Assembly: GCF_018283675.1 (NCBI RefSeq)
Contig: NZ_JAGVRK010000001.1
Span: 2,976,001 to 3,040,000 of the forward strand
Length of the DNA stretch: 64,000 nt
Origin: Metabacillus flavus
GTDB taxonomy: Bacteria; Bacillota; Bacilli; Bacillales; Bacillaceae
Reading direction: 5' to 3'
A program made the translations under genes and the position numbers. Below, one piece after another: positions 44,240-52,896 of this stretch; positions within the stretch are counted from its first letter, which is position 1; each line of letters begins with the position of its first letter. The notes under the pieces were generated by a model, which searched no databases, was not told where the DNA came from, and worked only from the letters and a program-made list of their open reading frames with translations.

Positions 44240-44575
44240 CTAGGTTTGATCCTCAATATTATTCAGAATCTTCTGCTCATCGATATGCTGCTTCGCTTCT
44301 GCATCCCCAAGTTCATAAATCATTCTATAAATGTTCATGTTCGCCTGATCGACCGCATCATTAGGACGGTCGAAGTGGTAAGGCAAATAGGGTACATGTG
44401 TCCTGAAAAAGCCTTTCCAGTCCGATGCATACTGCTGTTCAAAATAACTCCTCAGCTCAATGATTTGGTCATCTGTTGCTTGAATACGGTAATCCCAAAC
44501 AGATGAATCAGACAGCTGTGATATTTCTCCGCTGCCGACTGTCACATAATACGTTTTTTTCTCGGAACCTTCCAT
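44240..44575 (-). CDS. small hypothetical protein, 111 aa
   Basis: A 111-residue cytoplasmic protein starting MEGSEKKTYYVTVGSGEISQ, behind AAGGTG at eight bases. A beta-rich first third is followed by helices (ATDDQIIELRSYFEQQY and QANMNIYRMIYELGDAEAKQ). Related proteins occur beside ytkD in Bacillus and are often labelled hydrolase, but no catalytic motif is visible, so no function is given. Confidence 0.65.
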   Translation of the reverse strand: MEGSEKKTYYVTVGSGEISQLSDSSVWDYRIQATDDQIIELRSYFEQQYASDWKGFFRTHVPYLPYHFDRPNDAVDQANMNIYRMIYELGDAEAKQHIDEQKILNNIEDQT

Positions 44576-44638
44576 TAACCATCACACCTTCAAGCCTTTT
44601 CCCTTATTTTGCAGCATCTTCATGCTTTTATTCGGCAG

Positions 44639-45037
44639 TCACTTCTTCATCTTATTTTTAAGAACCTCGAGGGCGTCTTTGACAAATTGAGGAACCGGCA
44701 AGCCGCTGCTTGAAACGTGTGTAATAATATAGAGCATTTCGTAAAAAATATAAAAGATAACCGTGAAATCCTTTATTGAGAACTCCATCGGGATAACCTT
44801 GTCCAGTAAATTGGCAACAGCAACCATAATCAGAATCAGTGCCTTTTTTGATAGCTGAATGGAAATATCCCGTAATGACAAGTGACCATTTATCGATTTC
44901 AAAATCGTGAAGCTGATAAATTCAATAACCATTAGAGCAAAAAGAACATACATCATCTGCTCTAATTCTCCAAGTAAAAATGTCAGAACAGTCATAGTTA
45001 AGGAATATAACGTCATGACATCTGCATTCTTGCTCAC
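44639..45037 (-). CDS. phage-holin-like small membrane protein
   Basis: A 132-residue membrane protein with three or four helices (VMTLYSLTMTVLTFLLGELEQ, MMYVLFALMVIEFISFTILK, ALILIMVAVANLLDK, VIFYIFYEMLYIITHVSS) and the C-terminal LPVPQFVKDALEVLKNK typical of the holin 4_1 (toxin secretion/phage lysis holin) family. A GTG at 45037 after AAGGAGG is preferred over the first in-frame Met. B. subtilis ytkC, a holin-like gene, is nearby in its order, but I cannot prove orthology. No lysin gene is adjacent. Confidence 0.7.
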   Translation of the reverse strand: MSKNADVMTLYSLTMTVLTFLLGELEQMMYVLFALMVIEFISFTILKSINGHLSLRDISIQLSKKALILIMVAVANLLDKVIPMEFSIKDFTVIFYIFYEMLYIITHVSSSGLPVPQFVKDALEVLKNKMKK

Positions 45038-45154
45038 CTCATCCCTCCTTTCAATAGAGGTATAGATTATGCTATTCAATCAAGGCTGAGGGGTATGGAC
45101 AAACATAAGAGTTAATGAAAAAAGGCTAATTTCTAATGAATAGGAGGCTTTCTT

Positions 45155-45358
45155 TTGGACTGGAAAGAACATTTCACTAAAGACATCGCCATGAACTTTC
45201 GAACAGATACAGACGACCTGGAAGCTGCAATTGAGAGCTATGTGAGCGGGCTTTCAGAAACAGAGATTCTTCAGCTGACTAAAAAAATGGATGCAGAGAA
45301 TCTCAGGGATATCCTGGCACAATCCATTTTAAATAAAATAGAAAAAGATGCAGAATAA
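45155..45358 (+). CDS. small acidic protein, 67 aa
   Basis: TTG start seven bases after AGGAGG. The product (MDWKEHFTKDIAMNFRTDTD, then a helical LEAAIESYVSGLSETEILQL) is acidic, helical and soluble, with a C-terminal ILNKIEKDAE. Convergent with the MarR gene. No family recognised. Confidence 0.65.
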   Translation: MDWKEHFTKDIAMNFRTDTDDLEAAIESYVSGLSETEILQLTKKMDAENLRDILAQSILNKIEKDAE

Positions 45359-45361
45359 CCA

Positions 45362-45392
45362 AAAAAAGCACATCCTTCTTTCGGATGCACTT
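45362..45392 (-). terminator. terminator of the MarR-containing operon
   Basis: On the minus strand GTGCATCC and GGATGTGC form a hairpin followed by TTTTTTT. Confidence 0.75.
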
Positions 45393-45412
45393 CAAAATGA
45401 ACTATGCTTTTA

Positions 45413-45457
45413 GCTTGATTGCCTGCAGGAATCCCGAGCCTTCCGCTCCAATCAGCC
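45413..45457 (+). repeat. internally deleted remnant of the intergenic repeat
   Basis: GCTTGATTGCCTGCAGG is joined directly to CCGAGCCTTCCGCTCCAATC and AGCC. These are the two ends of the repeat family (see 528-658) with the GC-rich core missing. It lies in the gap between the 67-aa gene and the MarR gene. Confidence 0.6.
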
Positions 45458-45475
45458 TACCCTTTAAAAGAGCGC

Positions 45476-45919
45476 CTATTTTATGAAAGTATTCTGCTCA
45501 AGCTTATCAACCAAACAATAAAAATCTGCAAGCTCCCTTTCGTTAAAACAGGAAAAAAGTTCAGAAGCTAATTCATTGTGTGTGTATTTTGCTTCTTTCA
45601 AAAGCCGTTCTCCCTCAGCAGTCAGGGTTATGCGGATTTGCCTTCGATCGGATTCTAAATGGATTCTGTTCAGCCAGCCTCTTTTATGGAGCTGATTTGT
45701 TCCCATCGTGACAGCACTTGGCTTCACTTTTAATTTATCTGCAAGCTGGGTTGTTCCCATTTCGCCATCTTTTCCAAGTATCCATAAGATTTGCAGCTGG
45801 AACGGAGTAACCCCAAGCGGTTCGAGATTCTCCTTTACAAGCAAAGAATACTTTCTTTTAAATAAAATGGTCTTTTCTTGAACCCGCTCCAGCCATTCCG
45901 TTTCTTTCGGCTTCAGCAT
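45476..45919 (-). CDS. MarR-family regulator
   Basis: A 147-residue MarR regulator with a winged helix. Recognition-helix region is TTQLADKLKVKPSAVTMGTN followed by the wing RIHLESDRRQIRITLTAEG. Last gene of the efflux operon, 2 bp after the yhcC-like gene, so it may regulate that operon together with the divergent MarR at 49521. Confidence 0.85.
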   Translation of the reverse strand: MLKPKETEWLERVQEKTILFKRKYSLLVKENLEPLGVTPFQLQILWILGKDGEMGTTQLADKLKVKPSAVTMGTNQLHKRGWLNRIHLESDRRQIRITLTAEGERLLKEAKYTHNELASELFSCFNERELADFYCLVDKLEQNTFIK

Positions 45920-45921
45920 GA

Positions 45922-46266
45922 TTACCGTTTCCCTTTATTCAATGTTTGCAAGGCTTTTCGATACGCATCATCATCCATTTTATGATTGTGCGCAGCTAGT
46001 TGGCCCTCTTCATTCTTAAATTGGGATAAGGCTTTACGGTATGCATGATCATTCATATTGTTAGATTCCGAAGAAGCAGGTTCTGATGGAGCAGCAGAGG
46101 CCGGATTCGTTTCTTTTTCATTCTGCTTTTCAGGCAGTTTGTCATCCTGCTGACTGCTGTTTGGCAGATCGTTCCTGCCTTTTGACCGGGACATTGCCTT
46201 CGTATTCGCAATTATAATGACGGCAAGCAATATGACCGCAACTACTATTAATAAACCGCCTAACAT
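45922..46266 (-). CDS. single-pass membrane protein with two DAYRKAL repeats
   Basis: A 114-residue protein. One N-terminal helix (MLGGLLIVVAVILLAVIIIA) anchors it, a Ser/Pro/Glu-rich linker follows, and two copies of D-x-A-Y-R-K-A-L (HAYRKALSQF and DAYRKALQTL) end the cytoplasmic or external tail. It holds the position of B. subtilis YhcC, between the WrbA-like gene and the regulator. The start at 46266 follows AGGTGA. No known function. Confidence 0.65.
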   Translation of the reverse strand: MLGGLLIVVAVILLAVIIIANTKAMSRSKGRNDLPNSSQQDDKLPEKQNEKETNPASAAPSEPASSESNNMNDHAYRKALSQFKNEEGQLAAHNHKMDDDAYRKALQTLNKGKR

Positions 46267-46282
46267 CTGCACTCACCTACTG

Positions 46283-46807
46283 TTATTTTGACATGCGTTT
46301 CGTAACTTCTGCTACACGTTCCCCTAAAGCCATCCCTAGTGCACGATCGCTTGCAGAAATAACTTCATTGCTTTCTACAGGACACGTAATACCGGCTCCA
46401 TAATAGGAACCGTACAGGGCATTCTCAGGAGTGTTTCCCGGCAGTCCTGCAATAATCATTCCCTGATGAAGCATAGGGGTAATCAGGTTTAGCAATGTGG
46501 CTTCCAAACCGCCATGAGTAGTTGCTGTTGTGCAAAAAACAGCCCCGACTTTATTGATTAGTTTTCCTTCTGCCCAAAGATAGCCAAGTTTATCAATCCA
46601 CGTCTTTAATCCGGCACTTATGGTACCGAAATGACCCGGGCATCCCCATATTATGGCATCCATTTCAGGAAGGTCGTATACATCTGCGTCATTGACGCTT
46701 TTTAGATAAACGGCTGCTTCCCTGGATTTTTCAGCACCAGCTGCAATCGCTTGGGCAAGTGCTTCCGTATGCCCGCCTTCACTGTCGTATACGATACAGA
46801 TTTTCAT
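46283..46807 (-). CDS. yhcB: WrbA-like NAD(P)H:quinone oxidoreductase / flavodoxin-fold
   Basis: A 174-residue flavodoxin-fold protein. FMN phosphate loop [12 protein letters not shown] (8-19) and [19 protein letters not shown] are WrbA/type IV NQO features, with GYYGAGI-like segments later. Reduces quinones by two electrons using NAD(P)H in the cytoplasm. Third gene of the efflux operon, as yhcB is in B. subtilis. The role beside a drug pump is likely detoxification of quinone-like compounds (inference). Confidence 0.85.
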   Translation of the reverse strand: MKICIVYDSEGGHTEALAQAIAAGAEKSREAAVYLKSVNDADVYDLPEMDAIIWGCPGHFGTISAGLKTWIDKLGYLWAEGKLINKVGAVFCTTATTHGGLEATLLNLITPMLHQGMIIAGLPGNTPENALYGSYYGAGITCPVESNEVISASDRALGMALGERVAEVTKRMSK

Positions 46808-46834
46808 TACAATTCCCCCAACTCTTCCGGCTGT

Positions 46835-48460
46835 TTATGAATGTACGTTTTTAGGTGCAGGGAGCATCCTTATTTCCTCTGAACGCTTAGAAACAGTAGG
46901 TTTTTCCGGAACCTTTTTATCTTTTCTCACGTCTCTCATAAAGAATGCAAGCACAAGTCCAATAAGTGAAATACCTGCTGCCCAGAAAAATGCGTCATTA
47001 ATTCCGTGGATCGTGGAATCCTTGACCACCCTGGCATATAAAAGCTGAACGGCTTGCTGCTGCGCCTCTTCAGGTGACAAACTCATCGTTTGTGCGATTT
47101 TTTGAGTGAATTCGCTGAACGCTTCAGCAAAGAAAGGATCAGAAGTATTCATCTGGCTTCCCTGCTCTTCCAAATGGAATTCCGTTCTATTTGAATAAAT
47201 GGTTGTAAGGAAGCTGATTCCAATGGAACCGGCCACCTGTCTAAACGTATTGGCCATTGTTGAACCATGGCTGCTAAGTCTGTCAGGAAGCTGATTTAAT
47301 CCAGCTGTCATAATCGGCATCATAAGGAAAGACATTCCGAATGTCCGAATCATATACAAGATTAAGATATGATTATAGGTGGTATCCATTGTAAGCTGAG
47401 TAAATTCATAAGTCGTTATGGTCGTAATAACCATTCCGATAATACCGAGTGGTCTTGGTCCAAATTTATCGAATAGAATACCTGAGACAGGTGACATGAT
47501 CAGCATAACGATCGCACCCGGCAGCAAGAGTAATCCTGAATCCAGAGGTGAATAGCCTCTAATGTTCTGCAAATAGATTGGAAGCAGGAACATCCCTGAA
47601 AACAGGCAAATTGTAATCGCAATGTTGATGATACTCGATAAAGTAAAGATTGAATATTTAAACACCCTTACGTCCAGCAGAGGGTCTTCAGATTTAAGCT
47701 GTTTGATTGTAAAAACAATCAATAGAATGACTCCGACACCCATTGATGATAAAACAATCGGGTCGGTCCATCCATCATTTCCCGCTTCACTAAAACCGTA
47801 CAGGAGTAACCCCATACCAGCCAAAGAAGTGAAAATTGATAGGGAATCCGCTTTGATTTTCTCTGGCGGCGAGATGTCTTTTAGTCTAAAGAAGGCAATG
47901 ATCAATACGATGGCTCCAAGCGGAACCATTCCGTTGAAAAGCAAATGCCAATCATAATTCTGAATTACAAAGCCAGATAGTGTAGGCCCGATTGCCGGGG
48001 CAAACATCATCGCTAGTCCAAAAATCCCCATCCCTTTCCCGCGGCTTTCGGGAGGGAAAATAAACACAATAATCGTCATAACGAGCGGAGCTAAAACTCC
48101 CCCGCCTATTGCCTGAATCAGCCTTCCCGTCATCATTATCGGGAAACTGCCAGCCAATCCGCAAATTAGGGATCCTATCGTAAAGCAAAACATAGCGAAT
48201 AAAAACAAACGCCTTACTGCAAAACGCTTAATGAGATAAGCAGATAATGGAATCAGTGCTCCATTCACAAGCATATAACCAGTAAGAAGCCACTGAGCTG
48301 TATTGGCCGTTACACCAAACTCCGTAATGAGACGGGGTATCGCTACATTCAGCAGCGTTTGATTTAAAATGGCAAGGAACAAACCGAGCATTAATACAAT
48401 CAAAAGCGGCATATGCTGACTGACGCCACTGTCTGATTTCGCTGCATTTTTTGTCATCAC
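46835..48460 (-). CDS. yhcA: DHA2-family multidrug MFS exporter
   Basis: A 541-residue MFS exporter of the EmrB/QacA (14-helix, DHA2) family. Motif A/C regions include LLTGYMLVNGALIPLSAYL and GRLIQAIGGGVLAPLV. It ends with a basic cytoplasmic tail. Overlap-free 28 bp gap to yhcB. Together with the HlyD-type protein at 48501-49151 it forms a tripartite-like pump of the EmrAB type, exporting hydrophobic compounds with proton exchange. Substrate unknown. Confidence 0.9.
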   Translation of the reverse strand: MMTKNAAKSDSGVSQHMPLLIVLMLGLFLAILNQTLLNVAIPRLITEFGVTANTAQWLLTGYMLVNGALIPLSAYLIKRFAVRRLFLFAMFCFTIGSLICGLAGSFPIMMTGRLIQAIGGGVLAPLVMTIIVFIFPPESRGKGMGIFGLAMMFAPAIGPTLSGFVIQNYDWHLLFNGMVPLGAIVLIIAFFRLKDISPPEKIKADSLSIFTSLAGMGLLLYGFSEAGNDGWTDPIVLSSMGVGVILLIVFTIKQLKSEDPLLDVRVFKYSIFTLSSIINIAITICLFSGMFLLPIYLQNIRGYSPLDSGLLLLPGAIVMLIMSPVSGILFDKFGPRPLGIIGMVITTITTYEFTQLTMDTTYNHILILYMIRTFGMSFLMMPIMTAGLNQLPDRLSSHGSTMANTFRQVAGSIGISFLTTIYSNRTEFHLEEQGSQMNTSDPFFAEAFSEFTQKIAQTMSLSPEEAQQQAVQLLYARVVKDSTIHGINDAFFWAAGISLIGLVLAFFMRDVRKDKKVPEKPTVSKRSEEIRMLPAPKNVHS

Positions 48461-48500
48461 TCATTTCCTCCTTTCCTTAAAGCTTTCAGAAACACGTGAC

Positions 48501-49151
48501 TTAGTTTTTAGAAATTTTCACTTCAGCATTCATTCCTGGAAGCACTTGTTCAGAATAATTCGTAATAGAAATTTTCACAGGAACGGTTTGAGTTACTTTT
48601 GTATAATTTCCATCATCATTGGATTTAGGCATTAAAGAGAAAAGGGAATTGGTTGCATATCCGATTTTTTCAACCTTTCCTTCAATGACTGTTCCGCCGT
48701 CGCCATCAACTATGACGTCTGCATCGTCTCCCACTTCAATATCCTGAAGCGTATCTTCTTTTAAATTAGCTGTAATATACAATTCGCTGAGATTTACTTC
48801 ACTTGCAATGGTCTGGCCAGGCTGTGCCATTTGTTCATTATCCATTTGTTTTTTAATAATGGTTCCGTCTGCAGGGGCCGTTATAGATTGAGTGCTGTTT
48901 GCAGTGCTGTTTGCAGCGCCGATTTTGGCAATTTCAGCACCCTTTTTGATTTCATCGCCTTCTTCAACATTCATACCTGAAACTTTTCCGGCTGCAGGGG
49001 CCTTAATTGAATGAAGGTCACCTGCCACCTTTGCATTGTCAGTCGTCACATAATTTGTTTGCTGGAAGTAGTAGTAAACGCCTCCTGCGACTAGCGCAAG
49101 GATAACTACAATCCCTATAAAATTAATTAAAATCAGCCGTCCTCTGGACAT
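48501..49151 (-). CDS. yhbJ: HlyD/EmrA-family membrane fusion protein
   Basis: A 216-residue adaptor. One N-terminal helix (LILINFIGIVVILALVAGGV) is followed by a lipoyl-like hybrid (TTDNAKVAGDLHSIKAPAAG ... ITAPADGTIIKK) and a beta-barrel. The coiled-coil hairpin of Gram-negative EmrA is absent, as usual in Gram-positives. The start at 49151 follows AAGGAGG. First gene of the pump operon. Confidence 0.88.
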   Translation of the reverse strand: MSRGRLILINFIGIVVILALVAGGVYYYFQQTNYVTTDNAKVAGDLHSIKAPAAGKVSGMNVEEGDEIKKGAEIAKIGAANSTANSTQSITAPADGTIIKKQMDNEQMAQPGQTIASEVNLSELYITANLKEDTLQDIEVGDDADVIVDGDGGTVIEGKVEKIGYATNSLFSLMPKSNDDGNYTKVTQTVPVKISITNYSEQVLPGMNAEVKISKN

Positions 49152-49206
49152 AAATATTCCTCCTTGTTTCGTATTCAATATTACCATTATAAAAATACTT
49201 CTTGAT

Positions 49207-49247
49207 AAAGTTACTTTTTAATAAAGGTATTTACGATTCGTAACTTT
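49207..49247. promoter_or_regulatory. candidate MarR operator upstream of yhbJ
   Basis: AAAGTTACTTT (49207-49217) is a palindrome around one T, and GTAACTTT at 49240-49247 is inverted to AAAGTTAC at 49207. A related site, AAAGTTTACTT, lies at 49486-49496 before the divergent MarR gene. Between them (49250-49480) no gene is supported. Confidence 0.5.
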
Positions 49248-49485
49248 AACATATTTTTTTGTATTTTTACAGTAAAAACATTTGCCTTACTTTACATTGA
49301 ATAAAAGTTGAACTAAATTTATAGGAGAAAAGGGAAAGAAATAAAAGTATAAAAGCGAAAGTGACTTGAACAGCCCCGACAAAAATATGTAAAACACTTA
49401 TTCCTTCTATGGGTGAAGGACTCACGGCCTTAAGGGGAATGCGCCGGAGCTTACCGAAGATATCTTTGGTCAAGTAATGACTGTG

Positions 49486-49496
49486 AAAGTTTACTT
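49486..49496. promoter_or_regulatory. second candidate MarR site before the divergent regulator
   Basis: AAAGTTTACTT differs from the 49207 site by one inserted base. Two such sites flanking the divergent promoters suggest that one MarR protein controls both operons. Confidence 0.4.
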
Positions 49497-49520
49497 AATT
49501 ATTTTAAAAGGGGAACCTTC

Positions 49521-49991
49521 ATGAAAAACAATTTAAGCAGTCAGCTGGAGAGGCTGGATGAGATAAAAGACACCTTATTTATGCATAAGCGCCAGCTGAT
49601 CGAGATGAAAATTAAAGAGATGCCGTATAATTTGACCCCCACTAAATACCACATCCTTAAATTCGTATTCAAACAAAAAAAATGCAAAGTAGCTGAAATC
49701 TCCCAGAAATTACTCTTAACATCAGGTGCTACTACCACCCTTTTAAATCAGCTGGAGGACGATTTGCTCCTTAAAAGGGCAAGAGACAGCCAAGACCGGA
49801 GAATTGTCTGGATTGTCCTCACAGACCAGGGAGATCAATTTGTAGCAGGTATGATTGAGCAGCGGAATCTCTTCTGGAAAGAAATGCTTTCGGTACTGAA
49901 TATGGAGGAAAGAGAAGAGTATTTCAGGATTTTGAATAAAATCGAAGCGGGTATTCTTCAAAAAGACGCCGCCGAAAAAAAGGATCAATAA
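49521..49991 (+). CDS. yhbI: MarR-family regulator, divergent from the pump operon
   Basis: A 156-residue MarR regulator. DNA-binding helices include KVAEISQKLLLTSGATTTLL and the wing RARDSQDRRIVWIVLTDQG. AAAGGGG lies upstream of the ATG. Its divergent position next to yhbJ-yhcA is as yhbI stands in B. subtilis. It probably represses the exporter until an inducer binds; the operator pair at 49207 and 49486 is the obvious target. Confidence 0.87.
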   Translation: MKNNLSSQLERLDEIKDTLFMHKRQLIEMKIKEMPYNLTPTKYHILKFVFKQKKCKVAEISQKLLLTSGATTTLLNQLEDDLLLKRARDSQDRRIVWIVLTDQGDQFVAGMIEQRNLFWKEMLSVLNMEEREEYFRILNKIEAGILQKDAAEKKDQ

Positions 49992-50021
49992 AAAACGGAA
50001 CCCTGAGGGCTCCGTTTTTTC
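49990..50021. terminator. bidirectional terminator between the MarR gene and dps
   Basis: AAAAAACGGAACCC pairs with GGGCTCCGTTTTTT around a three-base loop, with one mismatch. Confidence 0.88.
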
Positions 50022-50024
50022 AGT

Positions 50025-50465
50025 TCATTTTCCCAAATACGCTTTCAGCATCCAATTATGCTTCTCTAGACTTTGGTGAATAGCAAGAAGCATATCCCCA
50101 GTTGTTTCGTCCCCTACCTCAGCGGCAAGCTCCATACCTTCTTTCAGTTCCTGAGCGACATGTAAAAAGTCCTTATGCAGCTGCTCGACCATCTGCTCAG
50201 CAGTTTCGCCGCCTTCTGCTTCCTGGATTGTCGAAAGCTCGAGGCACCCTTTCATGGTAGCAGCCGGTTTTCCCTGAAGGGCAAGCAGCCGCTCTGCTAA
50301 CTCGTCAATATTTGTACCTGCCTCGTTATAAAACTCTTCGAATTTAACATGAAGCGTAAAGAAATCTTTTCCTGTCACATACCAGTGATAATTATGCAGT
50401 TTTACATAAAGGACTGTCCAATTGGCAACCTGCTTATTGACCTTGTCCAGCAATTTTTGAGACAT
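50025..50465 (-). CDS. dps: Dps-family ferritin-like DNA-protection protein
   Basis: A 146-residue Dps/MrgA-type miniferritin: oxidises iron with peroxide and protects DNA. The inter-subunit ferroxidase motif is seen as [20 protein letters not shown] with later [26 protein letters not shown] nine bases before the ATG at 50465 sets the start; the upstream frame is a leader artefact. I looked for a PerR box and found none; a SigB promoter is uncertain. Confidence 0.92.
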   Translation of the reverse strand: MSQKLLDKVNKQVANWTVLYVKLHNYHWYVTGKDFFTLHVKFEEFYNEAGTNIDELAERLLALQGKPAATMKGCLELSTIQEAEGGETAEQMVEQLHKDFLHVAQELKEGMELAAEVGDETTGDMLLAIHQSLEKHNWMLKAYLGK

Positions 50466-50607
50466 TATGTATTCCTCCTTCGATGATAAATCTGCTAAGA
50501 ATTTCCCCTCATTATCATGTCTCGAAAGGCATCCCAATATCCTTTCTGCATGGTAATATAAAGGAAAGCGTTCTCAGTGTGGATTGTTCAGTAAGGAGGA
50601 AACAACC

Positions 50608-50772
50608 ATGTACTTATGGATTCTTGGGATCTGCATCATTATTGTTTTCGTTGTATTAGCCTTAAGTGTGGTTACGACCAATAAAGCATACAAATATGAA
50701 CACACTATTGACCCTATGGAGGAGGAGGAAATCAGTCCCCCAGTCAATAAAAAGGACTCTGCTGAAAAGTAG
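50608..50772 (+). CDS. ytzI: YtzI-type small membrane protein
   Basis: A 54-residue protein, start at 50608 after AAGGAGG. One helix (YLWILGICIIIVFVVLALSVV) is followed by KAYKYEHTIDPMEEEE and an acidic tail, the layout of B. subtilis YtzI. The gene sits between dps and ppaC, near its expected place. Function unknown. Confidence 0.8.
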   Translation: MYLWILGICIIIVFVVLALSVVTTNKAYKYEHTIDPMEEEEISPPVNKKDSAEK

Positions 50773-50867
50773 AGTTTTTTTATTTCGAATGGGTTCAGTA
50801 TGTTTTAATTTGCGAAGTTCGGGGAATCTAATTACTACAACTACATGTTCGAAAAGGAGAATGAACC

Positions 50868-51011
50868 ATGCTTTGGACGATTATTTGGATTTTACTGATC
50901 GTTTGGCTAATCGGCTTAGTTTTCAAAATAGCCGGAGCTGCAATTAACCTGATTTTAATCATTGTACTGGCTCTGATTGTAGTCAAATTTGTTAAACGGA
51001 AAAGGCTGTAG
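50868..51011 (+). CDS. Lmo0937-family small membrane protein, 47 aa
   Basis: A tiny two-helix protein: MLWTIIWILLIVWLIGLVFK, then a glycine/alanine linker (IAGAAINL) and LILIIVLALIVVKFV with a basic end KRKRL. Typical of the Lmo0937/DUF5670 family of stress-linked membrane peptides. AAAAGGAG precedes the ATG by eight bases. Too short for most gene finders. Confidence 0.8.
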   Translation: MLWTIIWILLIVWLIGLVFKIAGAAINLILIIVLALIVVKFVKRKRL

Positions 51012-51122
51012 ATGCCATTTAAAATAAGCGCACTTATTCAACTGGCGCAGCTTCGGGGCTGCAAGGGTGTTTGAGAGGAAGGGCTTACGCTGTGTAGGTG
51101 CTGCAAAAAAATACTTAAGAAC

Positions 51123-51148
51123 AGAACCGAATTGATTCGGTTCTTTAT
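51123..51148 (+). terminator. terminator of the Lmo0937-type gene
   Basis: AGAACCGAAT pairs with ATTCGGTTCT, followed by TTATTTAT. Confidence 0.7.
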
Positions 51149-51186
51149 TTATGTTCATTACAAATGCAGAATATCATTCAATGAAG

Positions 51187-51214
51187 AAGGCCCTCCTGAT
51201 TGCAGGAGGGCCTT
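51187..51214 (-). terminator. ppaC terminator
   Basis: GAAGGCCCTCCTG and CAGGAGGGCCTTTC form a long GC-rich stem a few bases past the ppaC stop. Confidence 0.85.
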
Positions 51215-51221
51215 TCATTTA

Positions 51222-52160
51222 TCAGCTGTTTGTTGAGCTGAATGTTTCAGTTAATATCGGAACGATTTGCTTCTTGCGGGAGACCACGCCTTTTAGCAGC
51301 GCTCTGCTGTCCTCGATTTTCACATTGTATGCTCTTTCTACTGCTTCAACTTCTCTTCCTGAAGCAAGAGCAATGGAATCACTTTCAAGAATATCTGTTA
51401 CGACAAACAGAAACAGATCCAAACCCTTTTCAGCAACAACATGTGCAATTGCCGCTTCAATTTCGCTTTGACGAACCAGGATATCATTTGGATCCACTGC
51501 ATTCACCTGAGCAATTTCAACTCGGCGTGTTCCCATTTGGAATTCCTTTGCATCCAGAGAAATGAGTTCTTCCACTGTTTTGCTGCTTAAATCAGCTCCC
51601 GCTTTCAGCATTTCCAATCCGTAGCTTTCGAGGTCCACCCCGGCAATTTCAGCTAGTTCTTTTGCTGCAGCAATATCCTGCTCCGTGCAGGTAGGTGATT
51701 TGAAAAGCAAAGAGTCAGAAATGATGGCTGAAAGCATGAGACCCGCTGTATCCTTTTCAATCTCTACGCCGTTCTCTTTATACATTTTATTTAAAATAGT
51801 CGTGGTGCAGCCCACTGGCTCTGCACGGTAGTACAATGGATCGCTTGTCTCGAAATTTGCAATACGGTGATGATCAATCACCTCAAGAACGCTTACTTCT
51901 GTAATATCATCCGCACTTTGCTGACGCTCATTGTGATCAACGAGAATTACATGGTTAACCTCTGCCGATACTTTTTCCACTAAACGCGGTGCCTGTTTAT
52001 TGAACGTATCTAGCGCATATTGTGTTTCACCATTAATTGAACCTAATCGAACAGGCTCCGCGTTCAAACCAAGCTTATTCTTAAGCTCTGCATAAGCAAT
52101 GCTTGAACAAATTGTATCTGTATCTGGATTTTTATGACCGAAAACCAATACTTTTTCCAT
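51222..52160 (-). CDS. ppaC: manganese-dependent inorganic pyrophosphatase
   Basis: Family II pyrophosphatase of the DHH superfamily, 312 residues, hydrolysing PPi to two phosphates with Mn. Metal ligands are in [23 protein letters not shown] and [10 protein letters not shown]. The C-terminal DHHA2 domain contains [17 protein letters not shown], the SRKK signature of substrate binding. Monocistronic. Driving ATP-consuming reactions, it is essential in B. subtilis. Confidence 0.96.
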   Translation of the reverse strand: MEKVLVFGHKNPDTDTICSSIAYAELKNKLGLNAEPVRLGSINGETQYALDTFNKQAPRLVEKVSAEVNHVILVDHNERQQSADDITEVSVLEVIDHHRIANFETSDPLYYRAEPVGCTTTILNKMYKENGVEIEKDTAGLMLSAIISDSLLFKSPTCTEQDIAAAKELAEIAGVDLESYGLEMLKAGADLSSKTVEELISLDAKEFQMGTRRVEIAQVNAVDPNDILVRQSEIEAAIAHVVAEKGLDLFLFVVTDILESDSIALASGREVEAVERAYNVKIEDSRALLKGVVSRKKQIVPILTETFSSTNS

Positions 52161-52341
52161 CGTATCCTGCTCCTTGCTATAGATAGAGTATTTTGCAGCG
52201 TCCGCTTTGAACCCTGCTTCCGTTCTCTATTCTATCACATCTTTATTATTTTTTCGGCAGGGGATTTTCTGCATTAGACGAGTCTGTAGTACCTCAAAGC
52301 AGCTTTAGGATTATCCTTCCCGCTCAAATCGAGAAGTAATT

Positions 52342-52363
52342 AAAAAACCCCGCGTGGCGGAGT
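52342..52363 (-). terminator. ytkA terminator
   Basis: A short CCGC/GCGG stem with TTTTTT follows the ytkA stop on the minus strand. Confidence 0.6.
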
Positions 52364-52812
52364 TAATGGTGATGCCCTGATTCTTTCTCTTCTTTATCCT
52401 TTCCGTTATCCGCAGCATGTCCTACTATTAGCTTAACCTTTGGCATGACATGCAAATCTCTCGCAGTTACGTGGGTTTGCAAATAATAAATCCCATCCTC
52501 TTTAAACGCCTTTGAAATGGAATAGACCCCGTTTCCGCTATGTTCTGCTTTCACCATTTCGCTTTGTTCCTTCGAACCTGACTCCCAGATTTCAAACTCG
52601 ACCGAGCTTGCGTCCTGGACCATTCCCTTCCCCTGTGTCACTTTCACTTCATATTTTTGAGTTTCATTTTTGCGGATCACTTTCGGCACACTGATTTTTG
52701 CATTGACCATTTCAGGGACATCTGAAGCTTTACTGCCTGTTGCCTGGCATGCTGCCGTCAGAAATAAAACTGCAGATAATAGTACAAGCAATGTCCAATC
52801 TTTCCATTTCAT
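52363..52812 (-). CDS. ytkA: YtkA-like lipoprotein
   Basis: A 149-residue lipoprotein. The signal ends LTAAC. The mature domain is a YtkA/FixH-type beta sandwich (KNETQKYEVKVTQGKGMV, then VEFEIWESGSKEQ and GIYYLQTHVTARDLHVMPKV) and the protein ends EESGHHH, a possible metal-binding tail. The start at 52812 follows GGGATGGG. YtkA-like domains are often associated with copper or redox proteins, but the role in Bacillus is not established. Confidence 0.85.
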   Translation of the reverse strand: MKWKDWTLLVLLSAVLFLTAACQATGSKASDVPEMVNAKISVPKVIRKNETQKYEVKVTQGKGMVQDASSVEFEIWESGSKEQSEMVKAEHSGNGVYSISKAFKEDGIYYLQTHVTARDLHVMPKVKLIVGHAADNGKDKEEKESGHHH

Positions 52813-52896
52813 ATGTATCCCATCCCGTTTTCGACTTTCTTTTATTATAAGAAACACTGTAAGCGGTTTCTATAGAAGATGAAAAAAATTGATTCA

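Noticed and set aside
49267-49473. 68-codon frame in the yhbJ/MarR intergenic region
   Set aside because: It has one hydrophobic stretch but no ribosome binding site and a TTG start, and the region is better explained by promoters and operators.
50466-50600. PerR box or clear SigB promoter for dps
   Set aside because: I found no TTATAAT-N-ATTATAA sequence and no convincing GTTTAA/GGGTAT pair at suitable spacing.
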